Below, one piece after another: positions 1 to 9,226 of a stretch of 64,000 nucleotides of DNA. Under the pieces are notes generated by a model. That model did not search any database. It had not been told where the DNA came from and saw nothing but the letters and a program-made list of their open reading frames with translations. Position numbers and translations under genes: made by a program. This DNA comes from CAVYVZ01 sp963772065. GTDB lineage: Bacteria; Acidobacteriota; Vicinamibacteria; Vicinamibacterales; UBA2999. Each line of letters opens with the position of its first letter. The first letter of the stretch is position 1. The DNA lies in NCBI GenBank assembly GCA_963772065.1, contig CAVYVZ010000003.1:62001-126000 (forward strand), written 5' to 3'.

Positions 1-1200
1 GCTCTCCGCGAGCATGTACCGGACGACGCGCGCGCGGGAGGCTCCGAGCGCCGCGCGCACGGCCAGCTCCTGGCGGCGACCGGTCACTCGCGCGATCAGC
101 AGGTTCGACGCGTTCGCGCACGCAATCAGCCACACGAGGCCGACGGCCGCCAGGGCAAGACCCGCCGTCGTCTCGACGTCGCCGACGATCCACGTCTTGA
201 GATCGGCCATGCTCCACGTCGCGCGATCATCCTGGTACGAAGCCTTCCACAGCGGGAATATCCGCCGATTGATCGCGCGCAGCTCGCTCGCCGCAGCGGC
301 GCGATCGCCGTCCTTTCGCAGCCGGGCGATCACCGAATAGAAGAACGGGCCGCGCCGTGGAGGGATCGACCACTGCATCGGTGCGAAGACATCCTGCTGT
401 CGCTCGAGCGGACCCGCGAGCGGGGGGAGGACCCCGGCGAGCGCGTAGTCCGCGCCATCGAGACGGACAGGTGTTCCGAGGACATCGGTGCGGCCGCCGA
501 GCCGCTGCCGCCAGAAACCGTGGCTCACGATCACCACGAGTGGGCTGCCGGGCCGATCGTCCGCCTCGGTGAAGTCGCGGCCAAGCGCGGGGCGGATGCC
601 AAGGAGCGCGAAATACGTCGATGACACGAGGCGTACGCGGACGAGGTCCGCCCGTTCGCCGTCGCTGAAGCTCATCGTTCGGCCCCTGAAGCCCGCAATT
701 TGCTCGAACTGAGTCTGCTGGTCTCGCAGCGCGAGGTAGTCGGCCACCGAGAAGTTGAAGCGGAACGGCGGCGTGTCGGTGTAAATCCACACGAGCCGAT
801 CCGGCTCGGCGTATGGCAACGGACGCAGCAGGGCTGCGTTGACGGCACTGAAGATTGCGGTCGTGCCACCGATGCCGAGGCCGACCGTCATCACGATCGT
901 GAGCGTGACCATCGGAGCGCGTCGAAGGCCCCGAATGCACACTTGAACGTCCTGCACGAAATCCTGGAGCATCAGCGCGCGGTGCACGTGGGCCTCCTTC
1001 CGTTCGTCCTGATCGCGGCAATACCGACGGGTGGCCTCGAGATCGCCAAACCGGCGCCTGGCCTCGCGGTGTGCTTCCTCAACCGCCATCCCCGCGGCCA
1101 CGAGCTCTTCCACTCTCATCTGAAGATGCAGCGTCAGCTCGTCGTCTACGTCCGCCTGAATGCGGTCGGGCCGGCGCCGCAGGTACCAGAAGGGCGGCAT
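1..1200 (-). CDS. ADOP-family ABC transporter permease (MacB/FtsX type), 3' end outside window
   Basis: The frame is open from an ATG at 1200 to the window edge (400 codons, no stop), so only the N-terminal half is present. The first ~60 residues are the soluble helical region typical of ADOP permeases (MPPFWYLRRRPDRIQ start). A first TM helix (about residues 80-105) and a MacB-type periplasmic core follow. A later membrane segment contains the family signature LIACANASNLLIAR. These permeases are thought to export or mechanically drive substrates across the inner membrane, but the substrate cannot be read here. Its ATG overlaps the stop of the upstream padR by one base (TGATG), so the two are translationally coupled, the standard PadR-ADOP arrangement of Acidobacteriota. 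Confidence 0.88.
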   Translation of the reverse strand, partial: MPPFWYLRRRPDRIQADVDDELTLHLQMRVEELVAAGMAVEEAHREARRRFGDLEATRRYCRDQDERKEAHVHRALMLQDFVQDVQVCIRGLRRAPMVTLTIVMTVGLGIGGTTAIFSAVNAALLRPLPYAEPDRLVWIYTDTPPFRFNFSVADYLALRDQQTQFEQIAGFRGRTMSFSDGERADLVRVRLVSSTYFALLGIRPALGRDFTEADDRPGSPLVVIVSHGFWRQRLGGRTDVLGTPVRLDGADYALAGVLPPLAGPLERQQDVFAPMQWSIPPRRGPFFYSVIARLRKDGDRAAAASELRAINRRIFPLWKASYQDDRATWSMADLKTWIVGDVETTAGLALAAVGLVWLIACANASNLLIARVTGRRQELAVRAALGASRARVVRYMLAES

Positions 1201-1530
1201 CAGGCGCCTTCGAGCACGGCATCAACCGCGCGCGTGTACCGGCGCCAGTTGGCCGCCTCCTCCCGCAACCGCTTCCGTCCGGTGGCGGTGAGCGTGTAGT
1301 ACCGGGCGCGCCGGTTGTTCTCGGACGGCCCCCATTCGGCATCCACGAGACCCTGGCGATCGAGGCGGTGGAGCGCCTGGTACAGCGCGGCGTCCTCGAT
1401 GGCGAGCTCGCCGTTCGTCCGCTCGTGGACGCTCGAGGCGATGCGATATCCGTGCATCGGGCCGTCGGCGAGCATGCGGAGCACGAGCAGAATCGAGCGT
1501 GCCCTGGACGAGGGACAAGGGGGCCGGCAT
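1200..1530 (-). CDS. PadR-family transcriptional regulator (frameshifted in this assembly)
   Basis: This is a winged-helix PadR regulator expected to control itself and the coupled ADOP permease. The N-terminus MPAPLSLVQGTLD is read from ATG 1530 in one frame. The rest (LVLRMLADGPMHGYRI, then the DAALYQALHRLDRQGLV recognition region) is in the next frame. Removing one base near 1490 restores TLDLLVLRML and a 109-residue protein, the usual PadR length. I treat the extra base as a sequencing error, one of many in the window. If it is real, the repressor is broken and the permease would be derepressed. The stop overlaps the permease start (TGATG). Confidence 0.82.
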
Positions 1531-1629
1531 CTCTCCCCATAGACGGTGAGGGGAACGTTTCGGTTGGCTGGACCGTCGCGGGAGTTCTGAATCGGGGCGG
1601 CACGTGTCCTGCAGCACGACGGGACCGCC

Positions 1630-2787
1630 ATGGGCCACGGCACCGCGGACGCGTCCTCCTCGTCACGGCGTCCCATCAAACTGCTCGTCGTGGGGCCCTC
1701 GCTCGAGCAGTTTCTCGGCGGCCAGGAAGTGCAGGCCGATCTGCTCGTCCGAAGCTGGCGCGACGACGCGGACGTGCGAATGACGTTCGTTTCACACAAT
1801 CCCGCGCTACCTCGCGCGCTGCGATGGGCCGAACGCATGCCCGGGCTTCGGAGCGTCGTGCGTTTGCCGACGCGACTGCCGGCGCTCTGGCGCGCGTCGC
1901 GACGCGCGGACATCGTCCACATCTTCTCGGCGTCGCACTCGTCGTTCCTCGTGGCGACACTCCCGGCGTGGTGCGTGGCTCGCCTACTCGGGCGGCGAAC
2001 GCTCATCCACTATCACAGCCCGCGCGGGCGCCAGCATGTACATGGCTCTCGCCTGGCGCGGGTCGTGATGCGCGGAAGCGACGCCGTTGTCGTGCCCTCT
2101 GCATACCTGGCCGGGATATTCGCGGCTCATGCGATTCCAACCCACGTGGTGGCCAACGCGCTCGACGTCGCCGAGGTGCGCTATCGGGACCGTCCTGTCA
2201 TCGGCCCTCGGCTGGTGTGCACGCGGAATTTCGAGCCGAGGTACGGCGTGGATGTCGTCATCCGAGCGTTTGCCGACATCCAACGCGACACGCCGTCGGC
2301 GCAGTTGCTGCTCGCGGGAAAAGGCCCCGAGGAAGCCACGATGCGCGCCCTCGTGCGCGAGCTCCACCTCGATGACGTCGAGTTCTGCGGTGCCGTCCCG
2401 CACGACCGCATCGGCGACCTTCTCGATCGTGCCGATGTCTTTGTGAACGCGTCGCGCATCGACAACCAGCCCGTCTCGATTCTGGAGGCATTCGCCGCCG
2501 GTCTCCCGGTGATCAGCGCGGCGAGCGGAGGGATTCCGTACCTGGTGGAGCACGAGCGGACGGGACTGCTCTCGGACGTCGACGACGTTGAAGCGCTCGC
2601 GCGTAACGTGCGGCGGGTGATCACGGACCAGGCGCTGGCGCGCCGGCTGGCGCGAAACGCCCGCGACGAGTCGGCGCGCTACCAGTGGCGGAACGTTCGC
2701 GAGGAGTGGCTGCGGCTCTATCGGTCGTTGACACGCGTCAACGCCGCAGACGCCGCAGCCGCGAGTGATCCAACTAGATGCTGTTGA
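1630..2787 (+). CDS. GT4-type glycosyltransferase (group 1)
   Basis: A 385-residue retaining glycosyltransferase of the GT-B fold. The N-terminal Rossmann half begins KLLVVGPSLEQFLGGQE. The C-terminal half has the GT4 features LLLAGKGPEE, then FVNASRIDNQPVSILEAFAAGLPVI, where the paired glutamates (E-x7-E type) bind the nucleotide sugar, then a GGIPYLV loop. It is probably cytoplasmic or peripheral to the membrane, adding a sugar to a lipid carrier, polysaccharide or metabolite. No polysaccharide cluster surrounds it, so the acceptor is unknown. It is divergent from padR and its last 14 bases overlap the convergent protease gene. The ATG at 1630 is the first in frame, with only a weak ACGGGA ahead of it. 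Confidence 0.88.
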   Translation: MGHGTADASSSSRRPIKLLVVGPSLEQFLGGQEVQADLLVRSWRDDADVRMTFVSHNPALPRALRWAERMPGLRSVVRLPTRLPALWRASRRADIVHIFSASHSSFLVATLPAWCVARLLGRRTLIHYHSPRGRQHVHGSRLARVVMRGSDAVVVPSAYLAGIFAAHAIPTHVVANALDVAEVRYRDRPVIGPRLVCTRNFEPRYGVDVVIRAFADIQRDTPSAQLLLAGKGPEEATMRALVRELHLDDVEFCGAVPHDRIGDLLDRADVFVNASRIDNQPVSILEAFAAGLPVISAASGGIPYLVEHERTGLLSDVDDVEALARNVRRVITDQALARRLARNARDESARYQWRNVREEWLRLYRSLTRVNAADAAAASDPTRCC

Positions 2788-3553
2788 TGAAGGCGAGGAT
2801 ATCCGGCAGATCCACGCGATTCGAGTAGGTCACGCCGGCGCAGTTGCCGTTCGTCACGTACGAATTGACGGCGAGGACGATATCGGTCCCGCTCAGAATG
2901 TCGGGGCCGCCTGAATCGCCGAAGCAGACGCCGCCCTTTCCTTTGGACGGATTCGCCGTGAGCTTGATGAACTCCACGCTCTGGCGATTGTTGCTCTGTA
3001 TCAGCTGGCTGGGCGCAAAGTACCGCGTGAACAGGAAGATCTGGCTGGGTGGGCCGCCGCCGCGCACGAAGCCCTGCACGCCGTAGCCGACGATATCGAC
3101 AGGCGTCCTCATTGGGAGCGTGTCCACCAGACCTGCCGCCGGAAGCGTGACGAAGACGCCGGGACTTCGCGGGGCACTCAGAGCGATGACCGCGACATCG
3201 TGCGTGTCGAATCCAGGAAGGCCCGGGCCACACCCGATGCACCAATCGGGGTGCGGATGAAACGTGCCCTGAGTGAAATCGGTGGCCAGGCTGAAAGGCG
3301 GCCCCGACTTATACGAAACGAACACCGGCATCGTCGGATCGAAGCAGTGCGCGGCCGTTAGAAAGCGGGTCGCCGAAAGGGCGGACCCAGAGCAGACGGT
3401 CACGAAGCCGGGCATGTTGGGGATGAACTGAATGGCGACTCCGACGTACGGATGGCGGTTGCCATCAGGCTGACCGTTCGTGACTGTGAGTACAGGCGTT
3501 GCTGCGGCCAGAACAGCAGCGACGGACAGCATCGCGAAACTCTTGATGCGCAT
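2774..3553 (-). CDS. Secreted trypsin-like serine protease (S1 family)
   Basis: A 259-residue protein with a Sec signal peptide (about residues 1-20, MRIKSFAMLSVAAVLAAATP). It carries a complete chymotrypsin-fold triad: His69 in TAAHC, Asp119 in THDVAVI, and Ser214 in FGDSGGP. Cysteines near 54 and 70, and others near the active Ser, suggest disulfides as in exported S1 enzymes. The mature chain starts almost directly after the signal, so any propeptide is very short. It is likely an extracellular or periplasmic endopeptidase; specificity is not evident. It is convergent with the glycosyltransferase (14-bp overlap) and follows the MBL gene by 78 bp on the same strand. Confidence 0.92.
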   Translation of the reverse strand: MRIKSFAMLSVAAVLAAATPVLTVTNGQPDGNRHPYVGVAIQFIPNMPGFVTVCSGSALSATRFLTAAHCFDPTMPVFVSYKSGPPFSLATDFTQGTFHPHPDWCIGCGPGLPGFDTHDVAVIALSAPRSPGVFVTLPAAGLVDTLPMRTPVDIVGYGVQGFVRGGGPPSQIFLFTRYFAPSQLIQSNNRQSVEFIKLTANPSKGKGGVCFGDSGGPDILSGTDIVLAVNSYVTNGNCAGVTYSNRVDLPDILAFINSI

Positions 3554-3631
3554 GTCACCTCCAGACGGTTCGACCGTGGGGGCAGCATGCTACACCCGCG
3601 CGGGGCGCCGATTGCACACGACCGGAGCTCG

Positions 3632-4462
3632 TCAGCCCGTTGCGAAGCTGTTCCGGACGGGAGCGATGCTCAGCTGCATGAGGAAGAGCAGATCGTCACT
3701 TGGAAGATACGCCTTCATGCGCTCGGTCACCGCGGCGGTCAACGTTTCGTCCGTCGCCGTCCGATCGCCAACGGTCGCGCGGACGGCAGCGACGAACGCG
3801 CGGATGTAGCCCTCCTGCCAGTCGAGGAGGTCGCGCGCGGCCGCGGCGCCGCCGTGCCCCGGATAGAACATCGTGTCCGGCGGAAGCTCTCGTCGTGCGC
3901 GCTCGATGTTCCCGAGCCACGCCTGATGAAAGCCGTCGGCCAGATAGCTGTGCATGCGGTTGTAGATCAGGTCGCCCACGAACGCCCGAGGGGGCCCACC
4001 CGACTCGACGAGCCACAGGCTGTCATGCGGGGACTCGCCCGGTCCGAGGTCGACGACCCGCAGGGTCACGTCGCCAAATGTGAGACGTTCACCATCCGCG
4101 ACGCCGCGGTTCGGAAACGTGCGCCGCTTCGCCCACTCCTCTCCGAACATCGGCCGCAGAATCTGTTCCTTGGCGCCATCGTCACGCCGGATGATCTCGA
4201 TGACGCCTCCAGCGGCGACGATCGGCACCTCGTCCTGTCCTTCCACGAGCGACGCAAGGCCCCCGTAGTGGTCGGGATGCGTGTGGGTGACGATCACCGC
4301 CCGAAGCGGTTTGGCAAGCGCGCGCACGCGCTCGCGCAGCGCGCGACCATCGGACACTCCAAGCGTGCTGTCGATGACGACCACGCCGTCGGAGAGCTCC
4401 AGCAGGTACGCATTCACGGGAAAGAGGCTTGCCTGGAATGGATGAATGACAGGTGTGCCCAT
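3632..4462 (-). CDS. Metallo-beta-lactamase-fold hydrolase
   Basis: A 276-residue MBL-fold protein. Metal ligands are visible: HTHPDH at 60-65, H146 in ESPHDS, D164 in FVGDLIY, and H203 in YPGHGG, so a binuclear zinc (or iron) site is intact. The context resembles quinoprotein relay system or quercetinase-like MBL hydrolases more than true beta-lactamases. No signal peptide is visible, so it is probably cytoplasmic. It starts 9 bp after the stop of the FMN-reductase gene, so the pair is likely one transcript, perhaps for detoxification of electrophiles or quinones. The substrate is not predictable from sequence. Confidence 0.88.
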   Translation of the reverse strand: MGTPVIHPFQASLFPVNAYLLELSDGVVVIDSTLGVSDGRALRERVRALAKPLRAVIVTHTHPDHYGGLASLVEGQDEVPIVAAGGVIEIIRRDDGAKEQILRPMFGEEWAKRRTFPNRGVADGERLTFGDVTLRVVDLGPGESPHDSLWLVESGGPPRAFVGDLIYNRMHSYLADGFHQAWLGNIERARRELPPDTMFYPGHGGAAAARDLLDWQEGYIRAFVAAVRATVGDRTATDETLTAAVTERMKAYLPSDDLLFLMQLSIAPVRNSFATG

Positions 4463-4471
4463 CGGCCGATC

Positions 4472-5044
4472 CTATGTACGAGCGGGGCTACGCGAGACGA
4501 GCGGAATCCAGTCCGCGAATGCAGCGAGCAGCGCGCGCAGCTGTTCTTCCGTGCGCGGATGCACCAGGCGGCCACTCGCGTCGAACGCGCTCGCGGCGTC
4601 GCGCACGAAGAGAGCGGGTGCGGGCAGCACCGGGGACTCGGTGGCGTAGAGAACCAGACGCAGGGCGCCTTGCGCCAGGCGCGTGCCCCAGCTCCCGGCG
4701 GAAGCACCGATCACCGCGACCGGTTTACCTTCCAGCACCGAGTGGGGAGAAGCTCGTGACAACCAGTCGATGGCGTTTTTCAGGACGCCGGGAATCGAGT
4801 GGTTGTATTCCGGCGTGGCGATCAGCAGGCCGTCAGCTTCCAGAACCAGGCGCCGAAGCTCGCGCACGGATGCGGGCCCGCCACCTGTCGCGTCCTCGAG
4901 GTCCTCGTCGAACGAGGGGATCGCTGCCAGGTCGTCATGGACGCGCACCTTCATACGCGCGGGCGCGCAGGTCACCGCTGCGTGAAGCAGCAGCCGGTTG
5001 AACGAACGCTGCCGAAGGCTGCCGGCGATGCCGAGTACGTTCAT
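4472..5044 (-). CDS. NADPH-dependent FMN reductase (flavodoxin-like)
   Basis: A 190-residue protein of the NADPH-dependent FMN reductase/azoreductase family. The phosphate-binding loop GIAGSLRQRSFN (residues 5-16) holds FMN. TPEYNHSIPGVLKNAIDW (about 77-94) is the family signature. The ATG at 5044 gives the canonical MNVLGIAGSLR start; longer in-frame extensions upstream are Arg/Pro-rich shadow sequence. It would reduce FMN, quinones or chromate-like oxidants in the cytosol using NAD(P)H. It sits between the MocR regulator (74 bp upstream) and the MBL gene (9 bp downstream) on the same strand. Confidence 0.9.
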   Translation of the reverse strand: MNVLGIAGSLRQRSFNRLLLHAAVTCAPARMKVRVHDDLAAIPSFDEDLEDATGGGPASVRELRRLVLEADGLLIATPEYNHSIPGVLKNAIDWLSRASPHSVLEGKPVAVIGASAGSWGTRLAQGALRLVLYATESPVLPAPALFVRDAASAFDASGRLVHPRTEEQLRALLAAFADWIPLVSRSPART

Positions 5045-5118
5045 CGCGATCTGATCCGAAGGTACTCGATGTCCTTCGGCAGCGTGAACAGCCAGTTTGC
5101 AAATTCCCGCCAGGCCAG

Positions 5119-6597
5119 TCAGGGCATGCGGCTTCGCGGCCGCGCAGCCGCCAGCCGGCGCACACCCTCGACCAGCTCTCGGCGATCGAGCGACGCGAAC
5201 CCGAGTCGGACGAACGGGCGCGGCGCCCGGTCCACGGCGAAGCGGCTCGCCGGCGTGATCACCGCGCCGCGCGCGTGTGCCCGGCGTGCCCACAGGTCGA
5301 CATCGATGCCGGCGGCGACGCTCACCCACAGTGCGATCCCGCCGGCGGGGACCGTGAAGCTCACCGCTCCGCGCAGAGCGCGGCGCAGTGCGTGCGCGAG
5401 CACCTCGCGCCTCGCCTCGTACTCGCGGCGCACGCGACGAATATGGCGCTGAACCTCGCCATGCTCGATGAGCTCGGCCAGCGCATGCTCGACCACCCGG
5501 TCACCTTGCACATCCAGGTGCAGCCGGTGGGCCGCGACAGCGGCCAGGAGCTCACGTGGCGCGACGATGTAACCCGTGCGCAGTCCGGGCGCCAGCACTT
5601 TCGAGAGCGTGCCGACGTACACCACGACACCGGCGCGGTCCATGCTCGCCAGCGGCAGCACCGGCGGGCCGTCGTAATGGAACTCGTGGTCGTAGTCCTC
5701 TTCGATGATCGGAAACCGGGCCGTGCGCGCCAGTTCGAGCAGGCGCAGCCGCCGCGGCGCCGAAAGCGTCACGGTCGTCGGAAACTGATGGTGCGGCGTG
5801 ACGTAGAGGGCACGGATGCGGCGTGAACGGGCCAGCTGCTCCACGGCTTCGACGTCGAGGCCCCCGTGGTCGAGCGGAACGGACACGATCTCGGCGCCGT
5901 GGCCTCGGAACGCTTCCACAGCCGGCCGATGGCAGAGCTCCTCGACGGCGACGATGTCGCCGGGGCGGACGAGGGTTCGTGCCAGGAGCGCGATCGCCAT
6001 CTGGCTGCCCCGGGTGATGCACACGTCGTCGGCCGCCGCGGCCAGGCCGCGCGTGGCCGACAGCATTCCGGCGATCGCAACGCGCAGAGGTTCGTGCCCC
6101 TGTGGCCGGCCGTACCCGAGCAATGCGGGTCCGGATCGCCGAATGGCGCGGCGATAGGCACGGCCGATCACGTCATAGGGAATCAGGCGCACATCGGGTC
6201 TGTTCGGCGCGAACAGCAGCCCGCCGGGCGGCACGTCGTACGGCAGCGCGCCAGACGGCGCTTCGGGCACGTCAAAGAACGCTCGCTCGGGGACGCCTGG
6301 CCGGCTGGCGCCTGCGCGCGCGCGACGCACGCGAAATTCCGGCATTGCCGGCGACACGAACGTGCCGCGTGCCGGCGCCGAGACGATCCAGCCCTCGGCC
6401 GCCAGCTCGTCGAATGCCGAGACAACCGTCTGCCGGTTGACGCCCACGGTCCGCGCCAGGGTCCGCGCGCCCGGGAGGGAATCGCCGGCGCGCAGGCGGC
6501 CGCGCCGGATGTCATCGATGATTGCGGAGGCGATCTGCCGAAACAGCGGGATGCCGCCGTGCGACTCGAGCGCGAGCGGAAAGGTCCAGCGTGCCAT
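5119..6597 (-). CDS. MocR-type regulator (GntR HTH fused to class I aminotransferase domain)
   Basis: A 492-residue chimeric regulator. A GntR winged helix occupies about residues 12-80 (PLFRQIASAIIDDIRRGRL, then TVGVNRQTVVSAFDELAAEGW). After a linker comes a fold-type I aminotransferase domain with the PLP lysine in GTLSKVLAPGLRTGY and the phosphate region CITRGSQMA. MocR proteins sense PLP or amino-group ligands and regulate vitamin B6, GABA, taurine or adjacent catabolic genes. No PLP-synthesis or transporter gene is adjacent; the nearest same-strand targets are the FMN reductase and MBL genes downstream. A 12-bp inverted repeat lies just upstream of its ATG (6623-6665), so autoregulation is likely. 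Confidence 0.92.
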   Translation of the reverse strand: MARWTFPLALESHGGIPLFRQIASAIIDDIRRGRLRAGDSLPGARTLARTVGVNRQTVVSAFDELAAEGWIVSAPARGTFVSPAMPEFRVRRARAGASRPGVPERAFFDVPEAPSGALPYDVPPGGLLFAPNRPDVRLIPYDVIGRAYRRAIRRSGPALLGYGRPQGHEPLRVAIAGMLSATRGLAAAADDVCITRGSQMAIALLARTLVRPGDIVAVEELCHRPAVEAFRGHGAEIVSVPLDHGGLDVEAVEQLARSRRIRALYVTPHHQFPTTVTLSAPRRLRLLELARTARFPIIEEDYDHEFHYDGPPVLPLASMDRAGVVVYVGTLSKVLAPGLRTGYIVAPRELLAAVAAHRLHLDVQGDRVVEHALAELIEHGEVQRHIRRVRREYEARREVLAHALRRALRGAVSFTVPAGGIALWVSVAAGIDVDLWARRAHARGAVITPASRFAVDRAPRPFVRLGFASLDRRELVEGVRRLAAARPRSRMP

Positions 6598-6622
6598 CCG
6601 CGGTACGATCGCGCATGTGGTG

Positions 6623-6665
6623 TGGCCTAGTCAATCGCCACGAGCTCGTAGATTTGACTAGTCCA
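6623..6665. promoter_or_regulatory. Probable MocR operator, 12-bp inverted repeat
   Basis: The arms TGGCCTAGTCAA (6623-6634) and TTGACTAGTCCA (6654-6665) are inverted complements with 11 of 12 matches, separated by 19 bp. They lie 26 bp upstream of the MocR ATG. On the minus strand the proximal arm contains TTGACT, a good -35 hexamer, so a bound regulator would cover its own promoter. I infer binding; only the symmetry is seen. Confidence 0.55.
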
Positions 6666-6718
6666 GATCGGTGGCTGCCGTGGCGACGATCCGCGGACCG
6701 CCGATAGCCGACAGCGGA

Positions 6719-8829
6719 TCAGGATAAGGCGAGCGAGCCCAATCGCCACGGCTGCGACGCGATGAGACGATCCGCAGCCGCCGTGTCGACCGGCTTCGAG
6801 AAGTAATAGCCTTGCGGCGTACTCGCAGCCGAGCGCCTTGAGCTGCGCGTACTGCTCCGCGGTCTCCACACCCTCGGCGACGACTTCCATTCCGAGGGTA
6901 TGTGCGAGCGCGACGATCGCGCTCACCATCTGTGAGCTGTTGTCGTCCAGCCCGATGCCGCTGACGAACGAACGGTCGACCTTCAGGGTGTCGACCTGAA
7001 GACGATGAAGATAGCTCAACGACGAATAGCCGGTGCCGAAGTCGTCGAGGCTCCACTCGACCCCCATCGACCGCGCGTGATTCAACGTGACCTGCGCGGC
7101 TGGCACGTCGTTGATGAATGCGCTCTCCGTGATCTCGAGCTTCAGGTTCGACGCCGAGAGACCCGTCTGCTCCAGCGTGGCGGCGATCTCCTTCATCAGG
7201 TTCGCCTCCGCAAACTGCCGGCTCGACACGTTCGCGCACATGACGCGCGGGGCCGCGGCGCCGAAGCGGGCCAGCCAGGCGGCCATCTGCCGGCACGATT
7301 CCACCAGCGTGAGGCGGCCGATGTCGACAATCATCCCGGTGTCTTCGGCAATGCCGATGAACTCCGCCGGGCTGACGAGCCCGCGCACGGGATGGCGCCA
7401 GCGGACCAGCGCCTCGAAGCCGGTGATCTGACCGGTTCGCAGCGACACGATCGGCTGGTAGTGGAGCTCGAACGCCCGATTGTCGATGGCGTTGCGAAGG
7501 TCGGTCTCGACCTGCAGTCGAGACATCGCGCGATGGCGCATCTCGGGATCGAAGATTTCGTACGGCACCGCGCTCGACGCGGTGGCGCGATTGAGCGCGA
7601 TCGCCGCGTCGCGGAGGATCTCCTCCGGCCGCGTGTAGCCGGTGGTGCTGACCGCGATGCCGATCGCTGGCAGACGTGTAGACCTTGTGCCCGTCGAGAT
7701 CGAACGGCTCTTCGAGGGCGCGGCGCAGGCGCTCGGCCACGCGCACCGCATCGCTCGCGTCGGCAATGTCGTCGAGCAGCACGGTGAACTCGTCGCCGCC
7801 CAGCCTCGCGAGCGTGCATCCCGGCTCATCGCGCGTCACGATGTCGGTCGACCGCAGACACGACTGCAGCCGGCGGGCCACCGCGACGAGCAGGCGATCC
7901 GCCGCCAGCGGTCCGAGGCTGTCGTGGACGATCCTGATCCGATCGAGGCTGAGCACGAGCAGCGCGAAGACATACTCGCGCCGACGTTCGGTGCGCTAGA
8001 ATCGCGCGCTCCACGAGGTCGACGAAGAGGAACCGGTTCGGCAAGCCGGTGAGCGCGTCCGCCAGCTTGGCATCGGTGACGTCGGTCAGCGAGCCCGCCA
8101 GGCGGGTGGCCACGCCATCCTCGATTCCTCACCGCCGCGCCGCGGCAGCGGACCCACCGAAATGTCTCGTCGCGATGCAGGATGCGGTGCTCGCTCTCGT
8201 AGTGGCCGGTGCCGTGCGCCAGGTGCGCCGCCAGCCCTTCCTTCACGCCGCCGATGTCCTCCGGATGCACGCGCTTGAACCACTCCTCCGGGTCGTCGCC
8301 GATCTCCGCGTCCTCGTAGCCGAGCATCGACTTCCACCGGGGCGACCAGTGGACCTGGTTCGTGATCAGGTTCCAGTCCCACAGGCCGTCGTTGGCGCCG
8401 CGGACGGCCAGCGCGTACCGCTCCTCGCTGTCGCGCAGATCCTCGATCGCCCATTTGTGCGAGAGGTGCGTCTCGATGCGCGCCACCGCCACGGGGAAAT
8501 CGATCGGCTTCGTCACGTAGTCGTTCGCGCCCAGCCGGAACGCCTCGACGACGTCGTCGCCGCCGCTGCGGGCGGTCACCATGATCACGGGCAGCTGCGT
8601 GCGGGAGTGCCGGACGCGAAGCTGGCCCAGGACCTCGAGCCCGCTCATCCCCGGCATCTCCACGTCCAGGAGGACGAGGTCGAACGCGGTGCGCTCGACG
8701 AGCGCGAGCGCCTCCTGCGCCGTCGGCCGCGACCGCCACGGCGTAGCCTCGCTGGCCCAGGCGGCGTGACAGCGCGTCTCGGTTGAGTTCGTTGTCGTCG
8801 ACGATGAGGAGGGAACCCTGGCGCGTCAC
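6719..8829 (-). CDS. REC-PAS-GGDEF-EAL c-di-GMP signalling protein (five frameshifts in assembly)
   Basis: Reassembled across frames, this is a ~701-residue protein with four domains. First is a receiver (SLLIVDDNELNRDALSRR, VEMPGMSGLEVLG, NDYVTKPIDFP), then PAS (NDGLWDWNLITNQVHWSPRW). GGDEF follows with ALTGLPNRFLFVD and LARLGGDEFTVLL, then EAL with FEALVRWRHP and DDFGTGYSSLSYL. Both GGDEF and EAL active-site motifs are intact, so it could make or degrade c-di-GMP. Single extra bases near 6815, 7665, 7985, 8123 and 8715 break the frame. Removing all five gives 2106 nt, an exact multiple of three, and restores conserved motifs such as EYAQGYYFSKPVD at the C-terminus. The GTG start at 8829 overlaps the upstream receiver gene's stop (GTGA). 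Confidence 0.82.
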
Positions 8830-9208
8830 GGGACGGGCGCGTCCTTCGCCAGCAGCGATTCGATCTTCCCGAGCAGCTGCTGAAAGCGCACCGGCTTCGT
8901 GTCGAATTCGTTGCCGCCGGCCGCCAGCGCCAGCTCGCGATCGTTGGTCATCGCGTGCGCGCTCAGCACGATGATCGGGATGTCGCGGCTCGCCGCGTCC
9001 GCCTTCAACTGGCGCGTGGCTTCCCAGCCGTCGATGATCGGGCAGGCCCAGGTCCATGAGGATGAGATCCGGCTTCGCCGTCCGCCCCACCGACACGGCC
9101 TGCTGCCCATCCACGGCCAGGAGCACCTGGTAGCCGCGCCGCTCGAGGCGGCGAGCCAGCGCGTCGCGGCTCGGCTTCGTTGTCTTCGACCAGCAGTATC
9201 GTCGCCAT
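8826..9208 (-). CDS. Single-domain response regulator (two frameshifts in assembly)
   Basis: Corrected length is 126 residues, a lone receiver. MATILLVEDNE at the start holds the acidic pocket. The phosphoacceptor Asp lies in LILMDLGLPIIDGWEATRQL, and Ser and Lys follow in IIVLSAHAM and FDTKPVRF. Extra bases near 9040 and 9171 split it over three frames; removing both gives 381 nt. It lies 18 bp after the sensor kinase stop and is coupled by GTGA overlap to the REC-PAS-GGDEF-EAL gene. It is probably the immediate phosphate acceptor in a kinase -> receiver -> c-di-GMP protein chain. There is no output domain. Confidence 0.82.
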
Positions 9209-9226
9209 CGTCTCTCCGCGTGCCCC

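Noticed and set aside
1071..2375. Long plus-strand open frame of 434 codons across padR and the glycosyltransferase
   Set aside because: Arg/Pro/Ala-rich shadow of genes on the other frame or strand. The same applies to many long frames such as 3452-4759, 29823-31754, 31336-33021 and 40642-41904.
3632..4462. MBL-fold gene as an antibiotic-resistance beta-lactamase
   Set aside because: No signal peptide and the overall pattern fits general MBL hydrolases.
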